64,000 nt of DNA from Aradus depressus (lineage: Eukaryota > Arthropoda > Insecta > Hemiptera > Aradidae): NCBI GenBank assembly GCA_963662175.1, contig OY759222.1, positions 20,222,222 to 20,286,221 of the forward strand, read 5' to 3'. Under the pieces are notes generated by a model, which saw nothing but the letters and a program-made list of their open reading frames with translations, had not been told where the DNA came from and searched no databases. Below, piece by piece: positions 43,149 through 55,456 of this stretch (position 1 is the stretch's first letter; every line of letters starts with the position of its first letter). Position numbers and translations under genes: made by a program.

Positions 43149-45570
43149 TCTGCCTATCTACCAACATACCTGTATTAATTTGTTTTTCAGAAAATATGTC
43201 AAAACGGTACCTCAAAGCCCACTTATATTCCACTTTCCTTCCTTGATAATTTTAGTTGAAACCAAACGGTAACTTATTTTATCATACATATGGAGTCTAT
43301 CGAGCTCAGGATCGCCACTTAGAAATCTAGCCAAGGCACTTAGGTCAGATGTTTTAGTCGAGAAGACAAAATAAATTTGAGCACGTCGTCCTTCGGATTG
43401 GACTTTAGGCTATGATCGAGGGCCTTTTTGTATGTCAGGTGCTCGATAATGAGTCGTATGTTATGTAACTAAACCTAGGTAGCTAAAATTTCACTTAGGT
43501 TCAAAAAACTTTGAGCACGTCGTCCTTCGGATGGGACTTTCCCGATATATCTGAATCTGTCTATCAGTTTTAACAAATATTAAATCTATAAACCGTTAAA
43601 AAGCAGGAAATTTGAAGAATGGTATTTAGCCCGACGTTTTTCGAAAAACATTTTTATTTCGATTTTTGTGTAGGATTCAGATATCCCGGTTGTTCGTCAG
43701 TTTTAACAAATATTAAATGTAAAAACCGTTTAAAAGCTAGAAATTTGAAGAATGGAGTCTACCGAGCTCAGGATCGCCGTTTAGAAATCTAGCCAAGTCA
43801 CTTAGCTCAGATGTTTTAATCGGGAAGATAAAAATAAATTTGAGCACGTCGTCCTTCGGATTGGGCTTCAAGCTATGATCGAGGGCCTTTTCGTATGTCA
43901 GGTACTCGATAATGAGTCGTATGTTATGTATCTAAACCTGGGTAGTTGAAATTTCATTTACGTTAAAAACAACTTGAGCACGTCGCCCTTCGGATTGGGC
44001 TTCAAGCTATGATCGAGGGCCTTTTCGTTTGTCAGGTACTCGATAATGAGTCGTATGTTATGTATCTAAACCAGGGTTGTTGAAATTTCATTTACGTTAA
44101 AAATAACCTTGAGCACGTCGTCTTTCGGATGGGACTTTCCCGATATATCTGAATCTGTCTATGTTTTAACAAATATTAAATCTATAAACCGTTAAAAAGC
44201 AGGAAATTTGAAGAATGGTATTTAGCCCGACTTTTTTCGAAAAACATTTTTATTTCGATTCTTGTGTAGGATTCTGATACCCCGGTTGTTATCAGTTTTA
44301 ACAAATATTAAATCTAAAAACCGTTTAAAAGCTAGAAATTTGAAGAATGGAGTCTACCGAGCTCAGGATCGCCATTTAGAAATCTAGCCGAGTCACTTAG
44401 GTCAGATGTTTTAATCGGGAAGATAAAAATAAATTTGAGCACGTCGTCCTTCGGATGGGACTTTCCCGATACATCTGAATCTTTCTTCGGTTGACCATCT
44501 TTGTTTCTGGATGCTGCCTATCTACCAACATAGCTGTATTAATTTGTTTTTCAGAAAATATGGCAAAACGGTACCTCAAAGCCCACTTATATTCCACATT
44601 TCTTCCTTGATAATTTTAGTTGGAACCAAACGGTAACTTATTTTATCATACAAATGGAGTCTATCGAGCTCAGGATCGCCACTTAGAAATCTAGCCAAGG
44701 CACTTAGGTCAGATGTTTTAGTCGAGAAGACAAAAATAAATTTGATCTCGTCGTCCTTCGGATTGGGCTTCAAGCTATGATCGAGGGCTTTTTTTTATGT
44801 CAGGTGCTCGATAATGAGTCGTATGTTATGTAACTAAACCTAGGTAGCTAAAATTTCACTTAGGTTAAAAAAACCTTGAGCACGTCGTCCTTCGGATGGG
44901 ACTTCGCCCGATATATCTGAATCTGTCTATCAGTTTTAACAAATATTAAATCTATAAACCTTTAAAAAGCAGGAAATTTGAAGAATGGTATTTAGCCCGA
45001 CTTTTTTCGAAAAACATTTTTATTTCGATTTTCGTGAAGTATTCAGATATCCCGGTTGTTCATCAGTTTTAACGAATATTGAATCTAAAAACCGTCTAAA
45101 AGCTAGAAATTTGAAGAATGGAGTCTACCGAGCTCAGAATCGCCACTTAGAAATCTAGCCAAGTCAGTTAGGTCAGATGTTTTAATTGGGAAGATAAAAA
45201 TAATTTTGAGCACATCGTCCTTCGGATGGGACTGATACATCTGAATCTTTCTTTGGTTGACCATCTTCGTTTCTGGGTGCTGCCTAAGAACGCCAGACAC
45301 CTTAGATAGTATGCGTCTTGCAACTCCGTGCAACGCTGGGCAACACAGATAGTATGTATGTAGTTAGGAATGCTGGGTACCGCAGCTAGTATGTGCCTTG
45401 CAACAGCGGATGCCCTAGGTATTTTGTGCTTAAGAACGCTGGTCATAGGTATTATTAACCGTGCAACGGTGGACCTCCTAGGTAAGACATGCTTAGGAAA
45501 CCCACCATATTAAAATTAGAGCTATATCCCATCTTTATGAAAGCTCCATGTGAGATTCATTCTGCATTAA
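43149..45570. repeat. 2,422-bp tandem duplication, copy 2
   Basis: Nearly identical to copy 1. The junction after TTCATTCTGCATTAAT leads back to CTGCCTATCTACC in copy 1 and into Helitron sequence after copy 2. Confidence 0.9.
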
Positions 45571-46522
45571 TGCACCCCCGCCCCTCCCGTCCAAAGGTTC
45601 ACAGCCAATTTTTAAATATTGCTTTTGAAACTACCATTTAGGTATATGCTTGCCCCCCCCATACCCCCCTCCCGTTGACAATTTTCAGACGTCACATATA
45701 GTTTTTTTTTTTTGGCTATTATGAATACTACATGTGAAATTCCATGACATTCCGATCATCCGTTAAAGACCTATCACTACCTTTATATGTAGGCCTACCC
45801 CACAACCCCCCTCCCGTTCAAAATTTTGAAATGTCACATAGCGTATTTTTCAATTTGGCGTTTAAGCATACTACATGTCAAATTCCATGACATTCCGATC
45901 AAAAGACCTATCACTATCTTTATATGTAGGCCTACCCCCACAACCCCCCCCCCCTCCCCTTAAAAAATTTGAGATATCACGTAGCGTATTTTTAATTTGG
46001 CCTTTAAGAATACTACATGTCAAATTCCATGACTATTCGATCATCCGTTAATGACAGCACTATCTTTATATTTAGGCCTATCCCCACAACCCCCTCCTCA
46101 CGTTCACTATTCTGTGACGTCACACACCCTATTTTTTATTTGGCCTTTAAAAAAACTACATATGAAATTCCATGCCAATCCGATCATCCGGTAATGACTT
46201 AGCACTATCTTTATATTTAGGCCCCCCTTACAACCCCCCCTACCGTTCAAAATTTATGGACGCCACATAGCCTATTTTTTAACTTGGATTTTAAGAATAC
46301 TACATGTGAAATTTCATGATAATCCGTCCATCCGTTAATGCGCTAGAGCAATGTTTGTGCTTAGCCCCCCCCCCCCCCCCCCCTCCAGTTGACTGCTAGG
46401 AACTCTCTTCATAAGAACCTTCCTCGGACTTCAACGAATATTTGAAAAAAAAATTAGCCGAAGTCCAGTCGTTCTCGAGTTTTGCGCTTAGCAAAATTAG
46501 CCAGTCATTTTTATTATATAGA
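45571..46522 (-). mobile_element. Helitron 5' portion with 140-bp monomers
   Basis: Tandem monomers (ACTACATGTGAAATTYCATG ... TTTAGGCC-C-run) end in TTTTTATTATATAGA|T, the inverse of TCTATATAATAAAAATGACT, a Helitron 5' end. The 3' terminus is missing; CTAGT monomers occur inside the adjoining satellite duplication. Confidence 0.65.
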
Positions 46523-46887
46523 TTTATCGACTCGTTTTCACAACACACAAGAGTAAACTATATATTTGTTTAAAAATTATCATATTATTTTAAATAAACA
46601 TTAAAAATGAACAATACTGAAATATTCAAGTGTGCAAATACTTTTTACACCCACGATACATGTATTTGAATATATTTAACACTCATTGATCTCGTTTCTA
46701 GTAATATGTGAAAATAATAATAATAATAATGAGGCCAAGAGGAGAAAAAAATAAAGATAATTACTGTGTTAAATATAACGATTCCATATGATAAAATAAA
46801 GATAATTACTGTGTTAAATATAACGATTCCATATGATAAAAAATTGGTTTAATGTTTCCTTTAAGAAAAAGGAAATATGTATATATA
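46523..46887. other. Spacer with 47-bp direct duplication
   Basis: AAATAAAGATAATTACTGTG and the next 27 bases occur twice in tandem at about 46750-46845. The rest is AT-rich. Confidence 0.6.
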
Positions 46888-48514
46888 CGTGGCGTTCAAA
46901 AGTATATGCACAAGCAATATTTTACTCATAATCATAGTAAGGGACAACTAAAAAAATCATATAACTAGGTACACAAAAACGTTATTTATTTAAGCATATA
47001 TTTACGTAAAACCCGTTAATGCGAAATAAGAATACATATTTTTACAACAATTTTTCTTGAAAAAGCTCCGTTCAAAAGTATTTGCACATAATATAAAACT
47101 TGAAATAAAAATTATTATAAAATCAATAAAACAACCTATAATATTTTTAATACTTGGTATAAAGTCCATTGGCGTCTATCACAGCCTGAAGCCTCCTTGG
47201 CATGGAATTAACTAAATTTTTTATGAAGTTAATGTCAACTTTATTCCACTCGTCCAATAAAATGTCTTTTAAATTATTTTTTTCCTTAATTTTATGTTTT
47301 CGAATGTTAAGGTCTAAATAGTTCCAAACATGTTCTATAATATTTAAATCTGGAGATTTTGGAGGGGTTTGTAGCATCCTGGGCGCATTATGAAGAAGCC
47401 ATTCTCTGGTTTTATTGGCCTTGTGTTTTGGATCATTGTCCTGTTGGAATATAAAAATATTCTCCATATTCAATTTGATGGCACTAGCTCGGAGATTATG
47501 GCGCAAAATGTTGACGTAGGTATCAGCAGTCATGACAGATTCAATTGGGACAAGATTGCATACCCCATTATAAGCCACACACCCCCAGACCATCACATGA
47601 CCTCCACCATGTTTTATCGTAGGTGTGACATTAAGGCGTTTAAGCTCTTTATTTGGTTTTCGCCAGATATATTTTTTCCCGTCACTTCCAAAAACGTTAA
47701 ATTTGCTCTCATCACTAAAGAGGACGCTTTGTCAAAATTCCATTGGCTTGCTGAGATGGGTTTTTGCAAATTCCAACCTTTTTTTCCTGTTGACCTCAGA
47801 TATGAAGGGTTTTTTCCTTGGAACTCTTCCATGAAAATCAGCTTTATAGAGCGCTCTTTTACTGTTGATTCACTCACACGTTTTTCACAAGTCAATTCGA
47901 CCTTATCGACTAATTGCCAACCTCTTGTGGATGGGTGTGCCTTTACTTCCCGTACGTTATCCCTGCACTCCCGTTGTGTCCGAGCCCTTGGTCGTCCTGT
48001 TCGTTGCTTATTTAACGTATTTCCTGTCTCCTCGAACCTTTTTATGACATAACGGACTGTAGAAAATTTAAATTTAAAATATTCCCAATTTCACGGTAGG
48101 TTTTGCCTTGGTTTCTCAATAAAATAATATTTCCCCTTACTGCCTGGGATAACTCACGTTTCTTCGATGCCATGTTGACTGAGACTGGATTAAAATAGTA
48201 GACTATTCTGAAGAATGTTAATCCCTAATTGAGTGAGAAAGGAAATGTAAACAAAAAGAGTAAACACACTCAGGTATAGAATTACTGTACTCATTAAAAT
48301 AACCAGTATAATTTGTGCAAATACTTTTGAACGGTCTTTTTCAAGAAAAAATGTTGTAAAAATATGTATTCTTATTTCGCATTAACGGGTTTTACGCAAA
48401 TATATGTTTAAATAAATAACGTTTTTGTGTACCTAGTTATATGATTTTTTTAGTTATCCCTTACTATGATTATGAGTAAAATATTGCTTGTGCAAATACT
48501 TTTGAACGCCACAG
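46888..48514 (-). mobile_element. Tc1-type transposon with IR/DR termini (1,627 bp)
   Basis: Long inverted repeats of about 215 bp are bounded by TA at 46886-46887 and 48515-48516. Each repeat has two copies of a GTTCAAAAGTATTTGCACA transposase-binding direct repeat, outer at 46894 and 48487 and inner at 47070 and 48314, the IR/DR layout. Near full-length. Confidence 0.92.
47147..48173 (-). pseudogene. Tc1 transposase, nearly intact (DD34E)
   Basis: The start ATG is at 48173 (MASKKRELSQ), giving about 342 codons, the usual Tc1 length. N-terminal helix-turn-helix residues are readable with one indel near 48070. A GRPRART hook lies near 48000. The catalytic triad is present: FSDES, FQQDNDPKH, SPDLNIIEHVW, with 34 residues between the second Asp and Glu. 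Defects are about two indels (near 48070 and 47860) and a stop where Trp is expected near 47740. The last 150 codons are open. It would cut and paste at TA sites, but this copy cannot make full-length protein. Confidence 0.9.
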
Positions 48515-48570
48515 TAGCTAAATACATTTTTAATATTTTATATTGTATATAATAATAGTTTTATTGAAAA

Positions 48571-49783
48571 CTAGCAATAATACCCGGCGTTGCCCGGGGA
48601 ACTTTGACTTTTCTCGTAATATCTCTCGTTCGAATCCTATTTTTCAACAGTAAATTCATGATGTTATAATTTTTAATTATTCATACGGAATAAGGCTTAT
48701 AGTCCTTCAACGGCAGACATCCCAGCTAGTAAGTTTTTAGGACCCCTGGGCACCATACGCGCCATTCAACGGCGGAAACCACAGCTAGTGAATACTTAGC
48801 GTCAGTGGACGTTCTAGCCAGTGCGTACTTAAGAACGCTTGTGACCACAGCTAGTATGTGCTTTGCAACGGCGGGCCCCGCAGCTAGTATGAAGTTAGGA
48901 ACGCTGGACACCACAGCCAGTATGTACCTTGCAACGGCGGACTCCACAGCTAGAACGTGGTTAGGAACGCTGGGCACCACAGCTAGTACGTAGTTACTAC
49001 TACTACATATGAAATTTCAATCCGATTACTTTTAATGAGTCAGTATTATTTTTATGTTTAGCCCCCCCCCCCCCCCCCCCCCCTCCCTTCCCCCTCCCGT
49101 TCAAATTTTTTTGAGATTTCACATAGTGTATTTTTCTATTTCACCTTTAAAAATACTACATGTGAAATTCCATGACAATTCGATCATCTGTTAATGACCG
49201 ATCACTATCTTTATATTTAGGCCTACCCCCGTAACTCCCCTCACGTTCACAATTTTGTGACGTCACATCCTATTTTTTTATTTAAGAATACTACATATGA
49301 AATTCCATGACAATCCGATCATCCGTTAATGACTTAGCACTATCTTTATATTTAGGCCTTTCCCCACAACCCCCCCTCCCATTCAAAATTTTGAGATATC
49401 CCCTCTAGGAATACTACATATGAAATTCCATGACAATCCGATCATCCGTTCAAGACTTAGCACTATCTTTATATTTAGGCTTACCCTCACAACCCCCCTC
49501 ACGTTCACTATTTTGTGACGTCACACACCCTATTTTTTAACTTGGCTTTTAAGAATACTACATGTGAAATTTCATGATAAACCGTCCATCCGTTAATGCG
49601 CTAGAGCAATTTTTGTGCTAAGCCCCCCCCCCCCCCCCCCCTCCAGTTGACCGCTAGGAACTCTCTTCACAAGAACCTTCCTCGGACTTCAACGAATATT
49701 TGAAAAAAAAATTAGCCGAATTGGTCCAGCCGTTCTCGAGTTTTGCGCTTAGCAAAATTAGCCAGTCATTTTTATTATATAGA
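48571..49783 (-). mobile_element. Non-autonomous Helitron with CTAGT and 140-bp monomers
   Basis: Left end A|CTAGCAATAATACCCGGCGT, right end TTATTATATAGA|T. At 48700-49000 several 33-bp monomers end in CAGCTAGT. At 49010-49600 a run of ACTACATATGAAATT monomers carries poly(C) tracts. Confidence 0.78.
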
Positions 49784-50705
49784 TAAATATTATAAAAATT
49801 ATACAAAAATTGGAATCTGGATGATATAAAGAAATAAAAATAATGCAATATTTATGTCTTTAATAAGTTTTTTGTCGAATCCGTCCTTATAGGTAGACTT
49901 TATTGCTGGGTTCTCATGAAAAATCACATATTGAAATAATTGATTAACAAACAATAAAACATTTAGATCCCTCAAAAGGAGAGTTAAAATTATGAAATTT
50001 GAATAAGAAGTCAATAAATAAAACGATTAATTCTCTTCAAGAAATAATAAGACATTTAAAGCAAAACCCCAATTGATAAAACAATGTACTTACTGTTTTA
50101 TTGGAGATTTAATTATATCTAGGGATCCAGTGAGATTATTATTAAATATAATTGGACAAAGCTAGCTTTAACTATTGTTCATCTGATTTCCTTTGTATTT
50201 TTCACAAAGGTTCCTCTATCCTTCGGATTTGTGAGGATGCTAACAATTATATCTCGACCAGATGTTAGTGCCTATGGGTCTGGAGCGCTAGTGTACCATT
50301 TTAGTCAAGTAAATAAGTCCTGTTTTACTCGCTATCTATCAAATAATATCAAATTTAAGTCGTGTTCTACCACTTTGTAATTTTTCTTTTGTTTTGCTTC
50401 CCGTATATATGTATATATTGTACATTCGTCATTATATAATTGATATTGATTTAAAAAAAAAAACGGAATCCCGCTTTGTTCATTGAAATATTTACTAATA
50501 TAGTGAAAGTATGAACTAATAAAAGTAGAAAATCATTTTAGAATTGAAAAATTTATGAGAAAAAATTTAATTATTAGAATTAAAGTGCTAGAGTTATTAT
50601 ACGTTGACAATTTCTTTATAAAGAAAGAAAAAGATAATGACTTTCTTTGGATTGAAAAATATTTAAGATGAAGATACTGCTAAAGGCGAGTGATGTATAC
50701 GATAA
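49784..50705. other. AT-rich intronic sequence
   Basis: No gene recognised. A moderately complex stretch at 50190-50330 has no convincing frame. Confidence 0.3.
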
Positions 50706-51099
50706 AGCTAAGAACACATTTTTAACACGCGTCGTGTTAACACGCATTAACATAGAAATATCTATTACGTTATTTTAAATAGATCTATACATATTATTGT
50801 GATGTGTCGTCAGGGACAGACAACACGCTTTAACACGTCATAACGCGTGTTTTCAATATCTGTAGTGGTCAGATTTTCGTCAGAGTGTTAAAGCATCAGG
50901 ACAAGGTTCAGGCAGCGCCGCCGCGAGTTTGTTAACATATTTATTATAAACTAGCAGTAATACCCGGCGTTGCCTGGGGAACTTTGAATTTTCTCTCAAT
51001 ATCTCCTGTAAGTCTATTCAATCCTTCGACACCACATTCATGATGTTATAATTTTCGATTATTCATACGGAATAAGGCTTATAGTCCTTCAACTATAGT

Positions 51100-51540
51100 A
51101 ACGCTAGTAAGTTTTTAAGACCCCTAGGCACCACAGCTAGTATGCGCCTTTCAATGGCGGAAACCCCAGCTAGTGAATACTTGGCATCGCTGGGCACCGC
51201 AGCTATTAAGAAGTTAGGAACGCTGGGCATTACAGCTAGTATGTGCCTTGCGACGGCGGACCCCACATTTAGTACGTAGTTAGGAACGCTGGGCACCACG
51301 GCTAGTATGTTCCTTGCGACGGCGGACCCTACAGCTATTACGTAGTTAGGAACGCTGGGCACCACAGCTAGTAAGTGTCTTGTAACGGCGGACCCCACAG
51401 CTAGTGTTAGGAACGCTGGGCATCTCAGTTAGTATGTGCCTTGCGACAGCGGACCCCACAGCTAGTACGATATTAGGAACGCTGTGCACCACAGCTTGTA
51501 AATGCCTTGCAACAGCGGACCCCACAGCGAATACATAGTT
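51100..51540. repeat. CTAGT minisatellite, first array
   Basis: 33-bp half-units alternate: GGAACGCTGGGCACCACAGC-TAGTATGTGCCTT and GCGACGGCGGACCCCACAGC-TAGTACGTAGTTA. About 13 half-units. Confidence 0.85.
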
Positions 51541-52062
51541 ACTACTACATGTAAAATTCATGACAATCCGATTACCCTTTAATCAGTCAGCATTTTTTTA
51601 TGCTTTGCCCCCCCCCCCCCCCTGTTAAATTTTTGAAGATGTCACATAGTGTATTTTTCTATTTGGCCATCAAGAATACTACATAAGAAATTCCATGACA
51701 ATCCGATCATCCGTAAATGATCTATCACTATCTTCAAATTTACGCCTACCCCACAACCCCCCTCCCGTTCAAAACTTTGGGACGCCACACACCTTTTTTT
51801 CCTTTTTGGCTTTTAAAAATACTACATGTGAAATTTCATGACAATTCGACCATTAGTTGAGTTAGCACTATTTATATACTTAGGCCCCCCTTACTACCCC
51901 CCTTCCCGATCAAAATTTTGGGACGCGACATAGCCTATTATTCAATCGGGCTCAAAAGAATGCTACATGTGAAGTTTCATAAAAATCCGTCCAGCTGTAT
52001 GGGCGTGATGCTGGAACAAACATACAAACACACAAACCCCGTTTCAGCTTTATTAATATAGA

Positions 52063-52997
52063 CTTAAACGTTCCGCTCAACATAGGGTACGTGACATCAC
52101 CCAACACTCCTGCCAACTTCCTACTACCATCTCCAAAGCCCACTTATATTCCACATTTCTTCCTTGATAATTTTAGTTGGAACCAAACGGTAACTTATTT
52201 TACCATACATATGGAGTCTACCGAGCTCAGGATCGCCATTTAGAAATCTAGCCAAGTCACTTAGCTCAGATATTTTAATCGGGAAGATAAAAATAAATTT
52301 GAGCACGTCGTCCTTCGGATTGGGCTTTAAGCTATGATCGAGGGCCTTTTTGTATGTCAGGTACTGGATAATGAGTCGTATGTTATGTATCTAAATCTGG
52401 GTAGCTGAAATTTCATTTACGTTAAAAATAACTTGAGCACATCGTCCTTAGGATTGGACTTCAAGCTATGATCGAGGGCCTTTTTGTATGTCAGGTACTG
52501 GATAATGAGTCGTATGTTATGTATCTAAACCTGGGTAGCTGAAATTTCACTTAGGTTAAAAATAAATTTGAGCACGTCGTCCTTCGGATGGGACTTCCCC
52601 GATATATCTGAATCTGTATATCAGTTTTAACAAATATTAAATCTAAAAACTGTTAAAAAGCAAGAAATTTGATGAATGGGATTTCGCCCGACTTTTTCGA
52701 AAAACATTTTTATTTCGATTTTTGTGTAGGATTCAGATAATTCGGTTGTTCATCAGTTTTAACAAATATTAAAACTAAAAACCGTTTAAAAGCGAGAAAT
52801 TTGAAGAATGGAGTTTACCGAGCTCAGGATCGCCATTTAGAAATCTAGCCAAGTCACTTAGGTCAGATGTTTTAATCGGAAAGATAAAAATAACTTTGAG
52901 CACGTCGTCCTTCGGATGGGACTTTCCCGATACATCTGAATCTTTCTTTGGTTGACCATCTTCGTTTCTGGATGCTGCCTATCTACTAACATAGCTG
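52063..52997. repeat. SINE-derived satellite, third array
   Basis: The same half-units as at 34520-45570, including GATAATTTTAGTTGGAACC and GAGCACGTCGTCCTTCGGAT. It passes directly from CTGTATTAATTT into the CTAGT minisatellite. Confidence 0.88.
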
Positions 52998-53760
52998 TAT
53001 TAATTTGCAACAGCGGACACCACAGCTAGTACGAAGTTAGGAACCCTGGGCACCACATCTAGTATGTGCCTTGCAACAGCGGACCCCACAGCTAGTACGA
53101 AGTTCGGAACGCTGAGCACCACATCTAGTATGTGCCTTGCAACAGCGGACCCCACAGCCAGTACGAAGTTCGGAACGCTGGGCAACACAGCTAGTATGTG
53201 CCTTGCAACAGCGGACCCCACAGGTAGTACGAAGTTAGGAACGCTGAGCACCACATCTAGTATGTGCCTTGCAACAGCGGACACCACAGCTAGTACGAAG
53301 TTAGGAACCCTGGGCACCACATCTAGTATGTGCCTTGCAACAGCGGACCCCACAGCTAGTACGAAGTTAGGAACGCCGAGCACCACATCTAGTTTGTGCC
53401 TTGCAACAGCGGACACCACAGCTAGTACGAAGTTAGGAACCCTGGGCACCACATCTAGTATGTGCCTTGCAACAGCGGACCCCACAGCTAGTACGAAGTT
53501 AGGAACGCCGAGCACCACATCTAGTTTGTGCCTTGCAACAGCGGACACCACAGCTAGTACGAAGTTCGGAACCCTGGGCACCACATCTAGTATGTGCCTT
53601 GCAACAGCGGACCCCACAGCTAGTACGAAGTTCGGAACGCTGGGCAACACAGCTAGTAAGTGTTTTGTAACAGCGGACCCCATAGATACTACATAGTTAG
53701 GAACGCCGGGCAACACAGCTAGTAAATGTCTTGCAACAGTGAACCCCACAGCGAATACAC
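52998..53760. repeat. CTAGT minisatellite, 66-bp unit, partly 132-bp higher-order
   Basis: TTGCAACAGCGGACCCCACA recurs every 66 bp (53071, 53137, 53203 and on), about 11 units of two 33-bp halves. A GGAACCCTGGGC variant recurs at 53040, 53304, 53436 and 53568, multiples of 132 bp. The long open frames on both strands arise because 66 is divisible by three. Confidence 0.92.
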
Positions 53761-55440
53761 AGTTACTACTACTACATGTGAAATTCATGACAATCCGATT
53801 GCCCTTTAATCATTCAGAATTATTTTTATGCTTAGCCCCCCCTCCAAATTTTTAAGATGTCACATAGTGTATTTTTCTATTTGGCCATCAAGAATACTAC
53901 ATGTGAAATTCCATGACAATCCAATCATCCGTTAATGACCTATCACTATCTTCAAATTTAGGCCTACCCCCATAACCCCCCTCCCGTTTACAATTGTTTG
54001 ATGTCAAACACCCTATTTTTCTATTTGGCCTTTATGAATACTACATGTGAAATTCCATGACAATACGACCAACCGTTAATGAGCTACCACTATATTTATA
54101 CTTAGCCCCCCCCCCCCCCCCACAACCCCCCCTCCCGTTCAAAACTTTGGGACGCCACACACCTTATTTTTTATTTGGCCTTCAGGAATACTACATGGGA
54201 AATTTCGTGACAATACGATCAACCGTTAATGAGCCAGCTCTATATTTATATTTAGCCCCCTCCCCCCCCCAAACCCCCCACCCGTTCAAAACTTTGGGAC
54301 GCCACACACCTTATTTTTCTATTTGGCCTTCAGGAATACTACATGTGAAATTTCGTGACAATCTGACCAACCGTTAATGAGCCAGCTCTATATTTATACT
54401 TAGCCCCCCCCCCCCCCCCTCAACCCTCCCTCCCGTTCAAAACTTTGGGTCGCCACACACCTTTTTTTTTTATTTGGTCTTCAGGAATACTACATGTGAA
54501 ACTTCGTGACAATGCGACCAACCGTTAATGAGCTAGCTCTATATTTATACTTAGGCCCCCCCACAACCCCCCCTCCCGTTCAAAACTTTGGGACGCCAGG
54601 ACGCCACACACCTTATTTTTCTATTTGGCCTTCAGGAATACTACATGGGAAATTTCGTGACAATACGATCAACCGTTAATGAGCTAGCTCTATATTTATA
54701 CTTAGCCCCCCCCCCCCTCAACCCCCCCTCCCATTTAAAATTACAATATTTTTCAATTTGGCCTTTAAGAATACTACATGTGAAATTTCATGACAATCTG
54801 ATCATCCGTTAAAGATCTATCACTATCTTTATATTTAGGCCTACGCCCACAACCCCCCCTCCCGATCAAAACTTTGGGACGCCACACACCTTATTTTTCT
54901 ATTTGGCCTTCAGGAATACTCCATGTGAAATTTCGTGACAATCCGACCAACCGTTAAAGAATTAGCTCTATATTTATACTTAGGCCCCCCCACAACCCCC
55001 CCTCCCGTTCAAAACTTTGGGACGCCACACACCTTTTTTTCCTATTTGGCTTTTAAAAATACTACATGTGAAATTTCATGACGATTCGCCCATTAGTTAA
55101 TGAGTTAGCTCTATATTTATACTTAGGCCCCCCCACAACCCCCCTCCCGTTCAAAACTTTGGGACGCCACACACCTTTTTTTCCTGTTTGGCTTTTAAAA
55201 ATACTACGTGTGAAATTTCATGACAATTTGACCATTAGTTAATGAGTTAGCACTATTTATATACTTAGGCCCCCCTTACAACCCCCCCTCCCGATCAAAA
55301 TTTTGGGACGCCACATAGCCTATTATTCAATCGGGCTCAAAAGAATGCTACATGGGAAGTTTCATAAAAATCCGTCCAGCGGTTTGGGCGTGATGCTGGA
55401 ACAAACATACATACATACAAACAAACAAACCCCGTTTCAG
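53761..55440. repeat. About 140-bp Helitron-internal tandem repeat
   Basis: About eleven monomers of GGAATACTACATGTGAAATT ... CCGTTAATGAGCTAGC ... TTTAGGCCCCCC ... CCCGTTCAAAACTTTGGGAC, with poly(C) tracts of varied length. Confidence 0.85.
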
Positions 55441-55456
55441 CTTTATTAATATAGAT

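Larger units (their letters stand above)
50951..55455 (-). mobile_element. Composite Helitron with satellite inside
   Basis: Outer ends are A|CTAGCAGTAATACCCGG at 50951 and AATATAGA|T at 55455, so the insertion is between A and T. A second internal 5' end (TATTAATATAGA) at 52062, then SINE-satellite (52063-52997), CTAGT minisatellite and 140-bp monomers follow, suggesting fusion of at least two Helitrons. Confidence 0.7.

Noticed and set aside
35000..45000. TTTTTCAG ... GTACCT splice-like pairs in each satellite unit as microexons of gene B
   Set aside because: Intervening 16 nt would break the phase-1 frame and the signal is repeated in every unit.
47614..47895. 93-codon minus-strand ORF as a separate protein
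   Set aside because: Out-of-frame reading of the Tc1 transposase; the true frame contains FSDES and continues into the C-terminal half.
47390..48052. 220-codon plus-strand ORF
   Set aside because: Antisense shadow of the Tc1 transposase.
53000..53788. 262-codon minus-strand and 210-codon plus-strand ORFs with 22-residue repeats
   Set aside because: Products of the 66-bp minisatellite. Both strands and several frames are open and the unit resembles Helitron 3' ends, not a gene.
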